NCBI GenBank assembly: GCA_002762705.1
Contig: PCVE01000124.1
Coordinates: forward strand, 1-38,443
Reading direction: 5' to 3'
Length of the DNA: 38,443 nt
Source of the DNA: Candidatus Woesearchaeota archaeon CG11_big_fil_rev_8_21_14_0_20_43_8
GTDB lineage: Archaea > Nanobdellota > Nanobdellia > Woesearchaeales > CG08-08-20-14
The translations under genes were made by a program, and so were the position numbers. Below, one piece after another: positions 24,938 through 33,648 of this stretch. Positions within the stretch are counted from its first letter, which is position 1. Every line of letters starts with the position of its first letter. The notes beneath the pieces were generated by a model, which saw nothing but the letters and a program-made list of their open reading frames with translations, ran no database searches and was not told the DNA's origin.

Positions 24938-26338
24938 TCAAGAGGTTTTGGAGATTATATTTCGGGCAGCCCAGATACCTGTTGCGCTTGCGTTGACAAT
25001 GCCCCGTGTCAGACCTGCGCCATCTCCGACAAAAAATAGATTCTTTATCTGGGCAGATGCCATGCCTTCGCCAAGAGCAGCCCTCATAGAATAATACTTT
25101 ATCTCTGGAGCATATAATAATGTCGAATCTGAATTTATCCCTGCGACAAGCTTATCGAGTTTTGCAAGCCCTTCGACGATATTCGCGACAACACGACCAG
25201 GAAGCGCCATGCTGATATCGCCCGGAGTCACATCTTTCATGGTCGGATTCACAAATCCTCTTTCGATACGTGCCCAGGTCGATCTTCGTCCTTTCTTCAG
25301 GTCTCCAAGCCTCTGGAGGATTGGTTTTCCACCGCCGATCGTGGTCGCTAGATGCGCAATCGATTTGCCATATTGATGAGTATCTTCGACAGGTTCTGTG
25401 AGATTCATACGTACAAGAAGAGCGAAATTCGTGTTCTCTGATTTCTTCTCGGCCATGGCATGGCCATTCACACCGATATAACCATTGTATACCTCTTTTG
25501 CTATATATCCCATCGGATTTGTGCAGAATGTCCTGACAAAATCATCATGCCTGTCTGTGAAGATATGGATCTTTGGATCCCAATTTACGTCTGTGAGCTC
25601 TTTCATGACATGGTAATTGGTCTCGACCCTCACGCCTATGTCTATCCCGAGGTTAGTCAGATGCACACCATATCGCTTTGCCATATTGATGAACCAGGAC
25701 TCCCCTTCTCTTCCAGGAGCCAAGATAACCTTGTCTGCTTTTATGGATCTATCTTTGAGTTTTATGCCGACTATGGTCTTTGTCTTGCCATCTTCAGTGA
25801 TATCAAGATCAACAACTTCTGTATTAAGCATGAAATCGACTTTCTTCTCTTCAAGGTACTTCTTGAATTTCGAGATGACTCCTGGAAGATTATCTGATCC
25901 TACATGACGTTGTTTCACTGGCAGATAACGCACCCCTGCTTTCGCTGCCCGTTCAAGAAGCTTCTTCGCCTTCTCTTTATCGAAGAGGATCTCTGTTGGA
26001 GCACCGAACTTTGTGAAGACTTCGCTCACCTGTTCGATCAGCTGCATCGTTACATCTCTTGATCCAGTATATCTGGTGACATCTCCGCCTATGCAAGGGT
26101 CCAAGTTGAGCTTTCCATCGCTCATGCCGCCAGCGCCACCTATGCCAGAAAGTATGCTGCAGACATCGCATTCAGCGCATGGCATCCCTTTATTCATAGG
26201 ACAGACCCTTCTGCTCACATCTGAGCCTTTTTCTATGAGAAGCACTGATAATTTAGAATTATTACAGAGTTCATATGCGGCGAATAGTCCACCAGGCCCG
26301 GCTCCGACTATTATCACATCATATTTTTTATCTGCCAT
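24938..26338 (-). CDS. FAD-dependent oxidoreductase (COG2509 type)
   Basis: A 466-aa flavoprotein of the NAD(P)/FAD-dependent dehydrogenase family COG2509; its substrate is unknown. The FAD Rossmann motif VIIVGAGPGGLFAAYEL is at the N-terminus, followed by a Cys-rich stretch (CPMNKGMPCAECDVCSI) and the family-typical GGAGGMSDGKLN. The flavin-binding C-terminal motif FFVGDGAGLTRGI is near the end. The Cys pairs could be a redox or metal site. Open frame runs to 26356; a TATA palindrome at 26366-26377 puts transcription near 26346, so ATG 26338 (or 26347) is the start. It is divergent from the DUF47 gene. Confidence 0.87.
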   Translation of the reverse strand: MADKKYDVIIVGAGPGGLFAAYELCNNSKLSVLLIEKGSDVSRRVCPMNKGMPCAECDVCSILSGIGGAGGMSDGKLNLDPCIGGDVTRYTGSRDVTMQLIEQVSEVFTKFGAPTEILFDKEKAKKLLERAAKAGVRYLPVKQRHVGSDNLPGVISKFKKYLEEKKVDFMLNTEVVDLDITEDGKTKTIVGIKLKDRSIKADKVILAPGREGESWFINMAKRYGVHLTNLGIDIGVRVETNYHVMKELTDVNWDPKIHIFTDRHDDFVRTFCTNPMGYIAKEVYNGYIGVNGHAMAEKKSENTNFALLVRMNLTEPVEDTHQYGKSIAHLATTIGGGKPILQRLGDLKKGRRSTWARIERGFVNPTMKDVTPGDISMALPGRVVANIVEGLAKLDKLVAGINSDSTLLYAPEIKYYSMRAALGEGMASAQIKNLFFVGDGAGLTRGIVNASATGIWAARNIISKTS

Positions 26339-26365
26339 GTGAACCATGAAAGACATGGATTTGGC

Positions 26366-26377
26366 ATTTATATAAAT
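26366..26377 (-). promoter_or_regulatory. TATA box of the FAD oxidoreductase gene
   Basis: ATTTATATAAAT is a perfect 12-bp palindrome centred 24-34 bp before the candidate ATGs of the oxidoreductase. The divergent DUF47 gene starts too far away (26437) to use it leaderless. Confidence 0.5.
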
Positions 26378-26436
26378 CTTTGTACCAAAAAATTAAAAAC
26401 TGTCACGATCAAGTAATATGCATAAGGTGAAATAAT

Positions 26437-27105
26437 ATGGCACTTGGCATAATAGGAATACTTGGAAAATCAAAAGAGAAAGATACTTTGGATCTCATGA
26501 AAAAACACATCGAAAAAATCGTCGAGACAAAGGACGCATATAAAGAAGCATACACTTTGTTCAAGGCAAACAAGAAGAAGAAAGCTGAGATGATGGCCAA
26601 TACAGTCTCTGAGAAAGAACATGATGCTGATCTCATATGCAAGAGAATAGTCGTGAATCTATATGAAGGCGCGTTCATGCCTAATATGAGATCCAATATA
26701 TACAGGACTGTAGAAGAGATAGACACTGTGGCTGATAAGATCAAGAATGCCGCGAACATGATACCCTTTCTGAAAGTCGTCAAGCTGAATAACGTGTTGA
26801 AAGATATACTTGATGAATTGGCTGAACACATATATACCTGCGTCGACCATCTTCAGGACACTTTCTCAGCATTCTTGCAAGATGATGATACTGGCTTCAA
26901 AAAACATGTCGAGACCATGAAGATCATCGAAGAGAAAGCAGACAGGGCGCAGAAACTGATGTATCAAGAGCTGTTATTCAAAAAACATGATGCCAAAACA
27001 TTGCATATAGTCAGCGCATTTGGACATTTCATGGCCGCTGTGACAGATGCTGCTGACAATTCCTGTGATATCATGGAACTATTGCGTATCACGACCCAGA
27101 ACTGA
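26437..27105 (+). CDS. DUF47/PhoU-related protein
   Basis: A 222-aa all-helical protein of the DUF47 family (PF01865, PhoU-related, TIGR00153 type), usually a partner or regulator of PiT phosphate transporters. The Glu/Asp-rich helical repeats typical of the fold are seen: SEKEHDADLICKRI, then RTVEEIDTVADKIKNAA, and EEKADRAQKLMY. These carry the acidic metal-binding residues of PhoU-like bundles. AAGGTGA lies six bases before the ATG at 26437. The expected phosphate permease gene is not next to it; its neighbours are an FAD oxidoreductase (divergent) and RNase HII (convergent). Confidence 0.87.
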   Translation: MALGIIGILGKSKEKDTLDLMKKHIEKIVETKDAYKEAYTLFKANKKKKAEMMANTVSEKEHDADLICKRIVVNLYEGAFMPNMRSNIYRTVEEIDTVADKIKNAANMIPFLKVVKLNNVLKDILDELAEHIYTCVDHLQDTFSAFLQDDDTGFKKHVETMKIIEEKADRAQKLMYQELLFKKHDAKTLHIVSAFGHFMAAVTDAADNSCDIMELLRITTQN

Positions 27106-27151
27106 CGCTAAAGACTTTTATGCGTTTTTAGGATGTCTGAGACAGATTCAA

Positions 27152-27802
27152 TCAGAAATCAACCAGGTTCTTCTGTCCTTTTTTCTCTTTCACTTTCTTC
27201 CAGCTTGACCATGACTTCCTGAAGAAATCGAACTTATCCCAGTTTTTTTCCAGAAATTGCTTGGTCCTTGGGTCAGCCGGATATCCTGAACCGAATGATT
27301 CGCCAATCTGCTCTTCAAGTTTCTTCACTTCTCTATCTCGCACCACTTTCGCAAGGACCGATGCTGCGCTGACGACTGGATATGTCATATCCGCTTTATG
27401 CTCACAGACAAGATCGATCTTGCGTGAGATCAATCGTCTCACATATTCTGTGTAGGCTGGCACATTTGTGCTAGGACAGTCCAATATGGCTTTGTCGCCT
27501 GAAAGCTCATTTATTATCTGCGCGCTATGTGTGGCTTCAAGCCAATTGAGGTTGAAATTGGTTGCCTCGACCGCCCTGTCAACCTCTTCTGGACCGACCA
27601 CATGTATCTTATAATCTTTGACGATCTTTTTTATCTTCTCGAACATGCTTTCTCTTACATTTGGAGACAGGAGTTTTGAATCCTTGACACCAAGAGATAC
27701 CAATTTATGAATATCTTTCTCATCGATAGACACGCCGCACAAGACGATCGGACCTATGACTGGCCCTCGTCCTGCCTCATCAATACCGATTGTGACTGTC
27801 AT
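27152..27802 (-). CDS. rnhB: ribonuclease HII
   Basis: Removes RNA from RNA-DNA hybrids, including single ribonucleotides in DNA. The 216-aa length is typical of archaeal RNase HII. The active-site acids appear in GIDEAGRGPVIGP at the N-terminus (Asp7, Glu8), in AILDCPS and in the SAASVLAKVVRDRE region; GSGYPADPRT matches the family's C-terminal motif. The ATG at 27802 lies about 25 bp from a TATA box at 27822-27834, so the mRNA is near-leaderless. It converges on the DUF47 gene. Together with FEN-1 it covers primer and ribonucleotide removal. Confidence 0.95.
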   Translation of the reverse strand: MTVTIGIDEAGRGPVIGPIVLCGVSIDEKDIHKLVSLGVKDSKLLSPNVRESMFEKIKKIVKDYKIHVVGPEEVDRAVEATNFNLNWLEATHSAQIINELSGDKAILDCPSTNVPAYTEYVRRLISRKIDLVCEHKADMTYPVVSAASVLAKVVRDREVKKLEEQIGESFGSGYPADPRTKQFLEKNWDKFDFFRKSWSSWKKVKEKKGQKNLVDF

Positions 27803-27898
27803 GGCGTAGAACAGACAACGACGATATATAAATATTAGGGCGTTTTGGGCACAGTAGCATCTGTCAGTGATTGAACAATATAATGCAAACTCATGTCA

Positions 27899-27965
27899 CG
27901 GCACTTTTGGGTGGGCGGGTGGTCTGGGAGGCATATTTTCGCTTGAATCAGGGGGGAAAGTGCCG
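27899..27965 (+). other. inverted repeat with G-quadruplex motif in the loop
   Basis: CGGCACTTT (27899-27907) pairs with AAAGTGCCG (27957-27965). The loop holds GGGTGGGCGGG then TGGTCTGGG (27909-27928), a four-tract G-quadruplex motif, plus a G6 run at 27951-27956. The 449-bp gap 27803-28251 holds this, the C-rich repeats and the leuS promoter, with no convincing gene. A plus-strand TATA-like element at 27824-27835 could transcribe it. Confidence 0.5.
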
Positions 27966-28055
27966 GATCAAAAAAAAGTGAAAACAAGAAATCACTGGAG
28001 ATTGATACAGTGCCGGCGTTTGGTCTTTTGGGTCTTGGACAGATAATATCTATAG

Positions 28056-28111
28056 CCCACACCCAAACCTCACACCCCAAACCTCACACCCCATAGCTCA
28101 CACCCAAATAG
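28056..28111 (+). repeat. four C-rich tandem repeats of about 14 bp
   Basis: Four imperfect units of CTCACACCCCAAAC type: 28056-28068, 28069-28082, 28083-28096 and 28097-28111. The second and third differ at only two or three positions. The strand asymmetry (C on plus, G on minus) is strong and unlike the flanking genes. Confidence 0.7.
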
Positions 28112-28185
28112 ACAACGCCCATATCATAGGTAACATATGACAATCAGTACGCAATGCCCACCCTAGGCCAAAACCCATAAATAGC

Positions 28186-28195
28186 TTTAAATATA
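28186..28195 (+). promoter_or_regulatory. TATA box of leuS
   Basis: TTTAAATATA gives a transcript start near 28216 and a leader of about 36 bases that contains GAGG at 28240-28243, eight bases before the ATG. Confidence 0.5.
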
Positions 28196-28251
28196 ATCCT
28201 TTATAACCGACTGACTGGAATTAATCAGGAATTAGCTTTGAGGGATTCAAT

Positions 28252-31095
28252 ATGGCTGACGATATCACAGATATATATAAGAAATGGCAGGAAAAGTGGA
28301 CTAAAGACAAGATCTTCGAACCAGCTCCGGACAACAGAAAGAAATTCTTCTGCAATTTTCCATATCCATACATCAATGCATATCAGCATATCGGACATCT
28401 GTTCACTTTGATGCGTGTCGAAGCCTTCGCAAGGTACAAGCGTCTCAAGGGATTCAATGTGCTTTTCCCTCAGGGCTGGCATGCAACTGGTTCGCCTATT
28501 GTCCAGGCAGCGAAACGTGTAAAAGACAGAGAACCAAAACAGATGAAGATCATGACAGACATGGGCTTCACAGATAAAGATATATCAAAGTTTGAAGATC
28601 CATTGTACTGGATCGAGTTCTTCGCGCCGGAATTCCGTAGTGATTATCAGTCTATTGGCATGAGCGTAGACTGGCGGCGTGAGTTCCACACAACAAGCAT
28701 AAATCCTCATTATGATAAGTTCATCCGATGGCAATTCGGCAAATTACACGAGAAGGGATATGTCATCAAAGGAAAGCTTCCAGTCGTATGGGACCCAAAA
28801 GAGAACATGCCTGTCGGAGACCATGATAGGATCAAAGGAGAGGGCGAGACACCGCAGGAAATGATGCTTGTCAAGCACAAGCTTAACGATGGAAAGTACC
28901 TTGTGAGTGCTACTCTTCGTCCAGACACAATCCTTGGTATCACGAATCTCTATGTCCATCCGAAGTTCGATTACCAGGAGATAGAGATAGATAAAGAGAG
29001 ATGGATCATCGGAGAATACGGTGTAAAGAGATTGGTCGAGCAGGATAGGGAACTGAAAGTTATAAGCACTGTGAATGGCGCAGACCTTATCGGACAGAAG
29101 ACTGAAGAATATGATGGCCATTCAGTGCTTGTGCTACCTGCGACATTCCTTGATCCAAAAGTCGGGACCGGTCTTGTCCATTCAGTGCCATCGGATTCCG
29201 CTGATGATCTTATCGCTCTATGGGATCTGCAGAAAGATGAAGCACACATGAAGAAGTATGGGCTGGACATCGAAGAAGTGCGTGCGATAAAACCTATCGC
29301 GATATTGGATACGCCTGGTTTCGGCCAAATCGCTGCAGAGACCATACTCAAGAAATACAATGTCAAGACACAGAACGAAAGAGGCAAACTTGACCAGATA
29401 AGAAAAGAATTATACAAGGCAAGCCATTATACCGCGACATTTAATGAGAAATATAAAGATCGGTTCGGGATTGATCTTCATGGAAAGAAAGTAGAAGACG
29501 GAAAAGATATAATCAAACGCGAACTTGTCAAGTCGGGCTGGGCAGACTCATTCTTCCAGCTGACTGGTGAGATCGTATCTCGGTCACTTACCGAATGCAT
29601 CGTGAAGATTGTATCAGACCAATGGTTCATCGATTACGGCAACCCGGAATGGAAGAGAGATGCCCACAAGTGCCTTGATAAGATGAAGATGTTTCCTGAA
29701 AAAGCCAGACAACAATTCGATTATGTCATTGACTGGCTGCATGAATGGGCTTGCACGCGTGAAGCTGGTCTTGGGACTCTGCTTCCATGGGATGAGAAAT
29801 GGTTGATAGAGAGTCTATCAGATTCTACCATCTATATGGCATATTATACAATCAGCCACATCATAAAAGAGATACCAATCGGACAGGTCGATGATGCACT
29901 GTTCGATTATATATTCATGAAGAAAGATGTCGAAGTGAAGTGTGATAAAACACTTGCTGACCAGATGCGAAAAGAATTTGGATATTGGTACCCAGTCGAT
30001 TTTCGTAATTCAGGAAAGGATCTCATACAGAACCATCTGTCATTCTTCATCTTCAACCACACAGCGATATTCCCTGAAGACAAATGGCCTGTTGGGATAG
30101 GTGTCAATGGCTGGGTGATGGTCGATGGACAGAAGATGTCAAAGTCGCTTGGTAATATGATTCCTGTAAGGAAAGTTGTCAAGGAGTTCGGCCCGGATGC
30201 TTGCCGACTTACGATACTCAACGGCGGAGAAGGCATGGATGATCCTAATTGGGAGACAAGCATGGTCTCAAGTCTCCCGCAGAAGTTCTCTCAATTGCTG
30301 TCTTTTGTCAAAGAGCAATATGGAAAAGGCAGAGATGAGGAGAGTTCTATCGATGGCTGGTTCGAATCTGTGTTGAACAGATGCATACGAGACGCGACAA
30401 AGTGCATGGAAGATACCATGTTCCGAAGCGCCATAAAATTGATCTTCTTCGATCTTGGACGGATGACTAAACAATACATCAACCGTTCTGACGGGATGCC
30501 GAACAAAGATATCATGGAAAAAGCCATAGAAGCGCAGCTTGTGATGCTCTCGCCGTTCGCGCCGCACATCTGCGAAGAGGCATGGGAATCGATCGGGAAG
30601 AAAAGTTATATCTCGCTAGCGAAATGGCCAGAATATGATGAGCAGAAGATAGATGATTCTGCAGAAGCAGTCCAGGACCTTGTGCAGACAGTAAGGAGCG
30701 ATATCCGTGCTGTCCTAAGCCTTGCGAAGATAGAGAGACCTGATAAGATCACCCTTTTTATCCCTTCGTCATGGAAATATGGATTTGTCGAATTGATAAA
30801 AGAGAAGATGAAAGAGACGAGAAATCCTGGCGATATCATAAAAACAGTCATGGCGACTGACATGAAGAAGCAGGGACAGACAGTCATGAAAACAATACCT
30901 AAGCTTGTGAATGACCCTTCGAAGATACCTGCTGTGGTGCTGGATCAGGAGAGAGAAATTTGTGCCCTCATGGACGCAAAGCAATCTCTTGAGAAGGAGT
31001 TTTTGTCCATACTCAACATTATTAAAGAAGAAGAGTCTAATGAACAGAAGGCAAAGCAGGCGATGCCAGGAAAACCCGCCATACTGCTATCATAG
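28252..31095 (+). CDS. leuS: leucyl-tRNA synthetase
   Basis: Class I synthetase charging tRNA-Leu; 947 aa, the archaeal/eukaryotic type. The HIGH motif is at residues 46-49 (AYQHIGHL), and KMSKS lies near residue 628 in DGQKMSKSLGN. The CP1 editing domain in between contains the TLRPDTILGIT motif used in hydrolysing mischarged tRNA. The tRNA-binding helical domain and a C-terminal extension complete the protein. ATG 28252 follows GAGG in the leader. The HD-domain gene begins 8 bp after its stop, so both are probably one transcript. Upstream lies an odd G- and C-rich non-coding stretch. Confidence 0.97.
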   Translation: MADDITDIYKKWQEKWTKDKIFEPAPDNRKKFFCNFPYPYINAYQHIGHLFTLMRVEAFARYKRLKGFNVLFPQGWHATGSPIVQAAKRVKDREPKQMKIMTDMGFTDKDISKFEDPLYWIEFFAPEFRSDYQSIGMSVDWRREFHTTSINPHYDKFIRWQFGKLHEKGYVIKGKLPVVWDPKENMPVGDHDRIKGEGETPQEMMLVKHKLNDGKYLVSATLRPDTILGITNLYVHPKFDYQEIEIDKERWIIGEYGVKRLVEQDRELKVISTVNGADLIGQKTEEYDGHSVLVLPATFLDPKVGTGLVHSVPSDSADDLIALWDLQKDEAHMKKYGLDIEEVRAIKPIAILDTPGFGQIAAETILKKYNVKTQNERGKLDQIRKELYKASHYTATFNEKYKDRFGIDLHGKKVEDGKDIIKRELVKSGWADSFFQLTGEIVSRSLTECIVKIVSDQWFIDYGNPEWKRDAHKCLDKMKMFPEKARQQFDYVIDWLHEWACTREAGLGTLLPWDEKWLIESLSDSTIYMAYYTISHIIKEIPIGQVDDALFDYIFMKKDVEVKCDKTLADQMRKEFGYWYPVDFRNSGKDLIQNHLSFFIFNHTAIFPEDKWPVGIGVNGWVMVDGQKMSKSLGNMIPVRKVVKEFGPDACRLTILNGGEGMDDPNWETSMVSSLPQKFSQLLSFVKEQYGKGRDEESSIDGWFESVLNRCIRDATKCMEDTMFRSAIKLIFFDLGRMTKQYINRSDGMPNKDIMEKAIEAQLVMLSPFAPHICEEAWESIGKKSYISLAKWPEYDEQKIDDSAEAVQDLVQTVRSDIRAVLSLAKIERPDKITLFIPSSWKYGFVELIKEKMKETRNPGDIIKTVMATDMKKQGQTVMKTIPKLVNDPSKIPAVVLDQEREICALMDAKQSLEKEFLSILNIIKEEESNEQKAKQAMPGKPAILLS

Positions 31096-31103
31096 GTATC
31101 AAG

Positions 31104-31775
31104 ATGAAAAAACATATGCTGACTGTAAGCGATATCAGAAAGGATGACACTGTGAGACAGCTCATCAAGCATGCAGATAGTTATCTGGAAAGCATAAAGT
31201 TCACAAAACATGGTGAAGTGCATGCCTCGAATGTCAGCTGGCACGCAAAAGATATACTTCTGAAACTTGGATTTGACAACAGAGAGGCAGAGCTTGCCGC
31301 GATCAGCGGATACATCCATGATGTCGGAAATTTCATCAACAGGCAGAACCATGAGATCACGGGTGCCACACTTGCCATGAAACTCCTCGACAAGTTAGGG
31401 ATGGATCTGAAAGAGACGCTTGATATAGCGCAGGCGATAGGGAACCACGATGAGAAATCAGGCATCCCAGTGAGCAACATCACAGCAGCAGTCATAATCG
31501 CAGACAAATGTGATGTCCATAGATCAAGAGTCAGAAGCAAAGGGACAATACATGATGACATCCATGATAGGGTCAATTATGCAGTGAAGAAAGCGTCGCT
31601 CAAGATATTCAAGAAGAAGAAGATAATCCAGCTGGCGCTTGAGATCGATACAGCGATAGCTGCGGTCATCGATTATTTCGAGATATTCCTATCACGTATG
31701 GTCATCTGCAAGAAGGCCGCGGATTTCTTAGGATGCAAATTCGAGCTTGTGATCAATGGGAATAAGCTGGTTTGA
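31104..31775 (+). CDS. HD-domain phosphohydrolase
   Basis: A 223-aa protein with the metal-binding HD fold. Its His, His-Asp and Asp ligands are visible in KHGEVHASNVSWHAKD, SGYIHDVGN and IGNHDEK, followed by IIADKCD, whose Asp fits the last ligand. HD proteins of this size hydrolyse nucleotides or cyclic/oligo-nucleotide phosphates; the substrate is not evident. It starts 8 bp after leuS, with a weak GGTATC upstream of the ATG, so it is probably co-transcribed with the synthetase. Two hairpins follow its stop within 100 bp. Confidence 0.85.
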   Translation: MKKHMLTVSDIRKDDTVRQLIKHADSYLESIKFTKHGEVHASNVSWHAKDILLKLGFDNREAELAAISGYIHDVGNFINRQNHEITGATLAMKLLDKLGMDLKETLDIAQAIGNHDEKSGIPVSNITAAVIIADKCDVHRSRVRSKGTIHDDIHDRVNYAVKKASLKIFKKKKIIQLALEIDTAIAAVIDYFEIFLSRMVICKKAADFLGCKFELVINGNKLV

Positions 31776-31811
31776 TAACCTTTTTCCAATAAAATATTTG
31801 ATATCATAAAA

Positions 31812-31869
31812 GTGCGCTTGAGTCCAAAGGACGAACGCACATCCGTGGCTACGGCGGAAAACGTAGTTT
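31812..31869 (+). terminator. double hairpin with T-run after the leuS-HD operon
   Basis: The first hairpin is GTGCG/CGCAC (31812-31816 with 31836-31840) enclosing GTCC-AAA-GGAC. The second is CTACG/CGTAG (31849-31853 with 31861-31865), followed directly by TTTT. This looks like a terminator or 3' UTR structure; a small independent RNA is possible because a TATA-like stretch lies at about 31788-31800. Confidence 0.4.
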
Positions 31870-31871
31870 TC

Positions 31872-31889
31872 TTAATATTTTTATATTAA
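31872..31889 (+). promoter_or_regulatory. TATA region with inverted repeat
   Basis: TTAATAT-TTTT-ATATTAA, a 7-bp inverted repeat, covers the TATA box placed about 26 bp before the ATG at 31910, giving a leaderless mRNA. It may be only AT-rich promoter sequence. Confidence 0.45.
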
Positions 31890-31909
31890 TTCAATATCCA
31901 ATCACTAAA

Positions 31910-32323
31910 ATGGTATATGACATATTCGCAGGCGGACCATCACAGCACAGAGCAAGAGAACCATACATCGATATGCTAAGAGATGCATTCCCAGACAAAG
32001 AGATATTCTCGCCATTCGATCGACCTACACAGGAAGATGGCGCATGGAAATATGATAATCTGCAGGGAATCATGGGTTCAAGAGCGATGTTGAACTGCGT
32101 CCCGTCATTCCCGTTCCCAGGCGTCATGTTCGAAGCAGGATTCTTCTATAACGCGAATTGTGAGAGACCTGGCGAGAATCTGGTCCAGCTTGTTTCTGTC
32201 ATCGATCCAAAAGATCTTGAAGGTCCATCAGGAAAGAGCGTCCTCTCTGCTTACGGACAGATGGTCACCGATATGGATTCTGCGATAGAAAGATTGAATG
32301 CTTACTTCGATTCTTTGCGATGA
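31910..32323 (+). CDS. nucleoside 2-deoxyribosyltransferase-like protein
   Basis: A 137-aa protein that fits the nucleoside 2-deoxyribosyltransferase-like superfamily, whose members cut or exchange N-glycosidic bonds of (deoxy)nucleosides. AGGPSQHRAREPYID at the N-terminus, the FSPFDRPTQ segment and PGVMFEAGFFYN, whose Glu would be the catalytic nucleophile, are the main evidence. A nucleoside hydrolase or nucleotide-binding role is also possible. It appears leaderless from a TATA at 31872-31889. Its 3' end overlaps the convergent radical SAM gene by 22 bp. Confidence 0.6.
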   Translation: MVYDIFAGGPSQHRAREPYIDMLRDAFPDKEIFSPFDRPTQEDGAWKYDNLQGIMGSRAMLNCVPSFPFPGVMFEAGFFYNANCERPGENLVQLVSVIDPKDLEGPSGKSVLSAYGQMVTDMDSAIERLNAYFDSLR

Positions 32324-33609
32324 CCGGTCGCTTTCGCGACTTCTGTGTTTATCCGCAATATCTCTAGCTCGTCATTCGGGTCGATTAATTCATCATGGAC
32401 TTTCTTTGCGACCGCTGTCATGACGGCCCTAAGAGAACAAGGATGATGAAAACGGTCACCAAACACTGACGGTCTTATGTATCTTGCGTATTCTTTGAAT
32501 CTGTTATCAGCATGCAACTTGTAGATGAAGCTGTCTTGCATAGAATTCAAGATCGAGATGAAATCTTGATTGTGGATGTTGCCATAGCCCTCACCGACAT
32601 TCGCAAGACGGCATGTCGCGATCTCGCCGTTGGCTTTTATCGTGAGATTATCCGGACGGAAGAAACCAGGGCATCGCATAAGGCTAAGACCCTTATCAAT
32701 ATCGAGTATCCCTTCTTTTCTATTCGCATCGTTTCCGATGTCAATACGATTAGTGATGATGTTATCATCATCAGAAAGCAGATGACCTACCATATTCTTA
32801 TGTGTCGTGTGCTTTGGAAAGTCATATATCTTCTGCGCAAGACCCACAAGATGAGAATCATCAACATGGTCAGATGTAAGGAACGACAATCTGACAGTCA
32901 GACCGGATTCCTTGGCTTCATCAATACCGCCCATGATCGCATCATAAAGGCCATCTCTGCCCCTTGATCTGTCGTGGGAATCTCTATCACCATCGATGCT
33001 GAAGAGCAGATGCGTGAGACCTCGCTCTTTTAGTTCTGAAAAATATTCTTTTCTGTCTTTATACTTTTTACCGGCGGCATTGAACCCACCTTCTTCCATG
33101 CAGAACCATCCGTTTGACAGAAGCACGACATCCAGATCTCCTTGTGAAGATATATGCTCTGACAGATCAAGCCAGTTGCGACCATACTTCGATACCTCGC
33201 CGCCGATGAACAGGAATCTTTTCACTCCCATGACAACAGAGGCATCAGCCGCTTTTTTCAGCACATAGATGTCTTTCTCTGTTGTGTGTCTGACTGTCGC
33301 ATTATAACACATCTCGCAGTCAAAATTACATAATGAAGTATATTCAAATATTATCCACCTGACATGCTCCAATGGATTCTGCTTGTATCTGCGTTTTATT
33401 AGGTTTTTAGTATCATACGTGCTCCTTAGAAATCCTTTTTTTATCAAGAGGGGATCGATACTTGTCTCTTCTGCGGGAAGTATTGTGTGGTTATAGACAT
33501 CGATGACTCTTGATCTCTCATCTACAGGAAGGAATCTTTTAAGATCAGTGTCATGCGTGAGTTCATGCACCCATTTATGTCCATAATTCGAAAGGGAGAC
33601 ATTTTTCAT
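32302..33609 (-). CDS. radical SAM/SPASM-type protein
   Basis: A 435-aa radical SAM enzyme. After a 90-residue N-terminal extension comes the cluster motif CNFDCEMC (CxxxCxxC), then FIGGEVSKYG (GGE-like SAM-binding motif), DVVLLSNGW and FSIDG, all in the order of the SAM barrel. The C-terminal part has CPGFFRPDNLTIKANGEIATC and a later HPC, resembling a SPASM-like second cluster with fewer cysteines than usual. Substrate is unknown; peptide modification or a Fe-S maturase role is typical of the group. The ATG at 33609 lies 40 bp after the upstream hypothetical gene, probably in one operon. Its 3' end overlaps the convergent gene. Confidence 0.83.
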   Translation of the reverse strand: MKNVSLSNYGHKWVHELTHDTDLKRFLPVDERSRVIDVYNHTILPAEETSIDPLLIKKGFLRSTYDTKNLIKRRYKQNPLEHVRWIIFEYTSLCNFDCEMCYNATVRHTTEKDIYVLKKAADASVVMGVKRFLFIGGEVSKYGRNWLDLSEHISSQGDLDVVLLSNGWFCMEEGGFNAAGKKYKDRKEYFSELKERGLTHLLFSIDGDRDSHDRSRGRDGLYDAIMGGIDEAKESGLTVRLSFLTSDHVDDSHLVGLAQKIYDFPKHTTHKNMVGHLLSDDDNIITNRIDIGNDANRKEGILDIDKGLSLMRCPGFFRPDNLTIKANGEIATCRLANVGEGYGNIHNQDFISILNSMQDSFIYKLHADNRFKEYARYIRPSVFGDRFHHPCSLRAVMTAVAKKVHDELIDPNDELEILRINTEVAKATGHRKESK

Positions 33610-33648
33610 AAAAGAGTGGAGAACAGATCAGCTTATTAGCATTTCTAT

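Noticed and set aside
27840..28060. Possible RNase P RNA in the leuS upstream gap
   Set aside because: I could not find the conserved P4 sequences (GAGGAAAGUC-like and ACAGAA-like) in the right order and spacing.
28056..28111. Possible CRISPR array
   Set aside because: The 14-bp units are directly adjacent with no spacers, and no cas gene is present.
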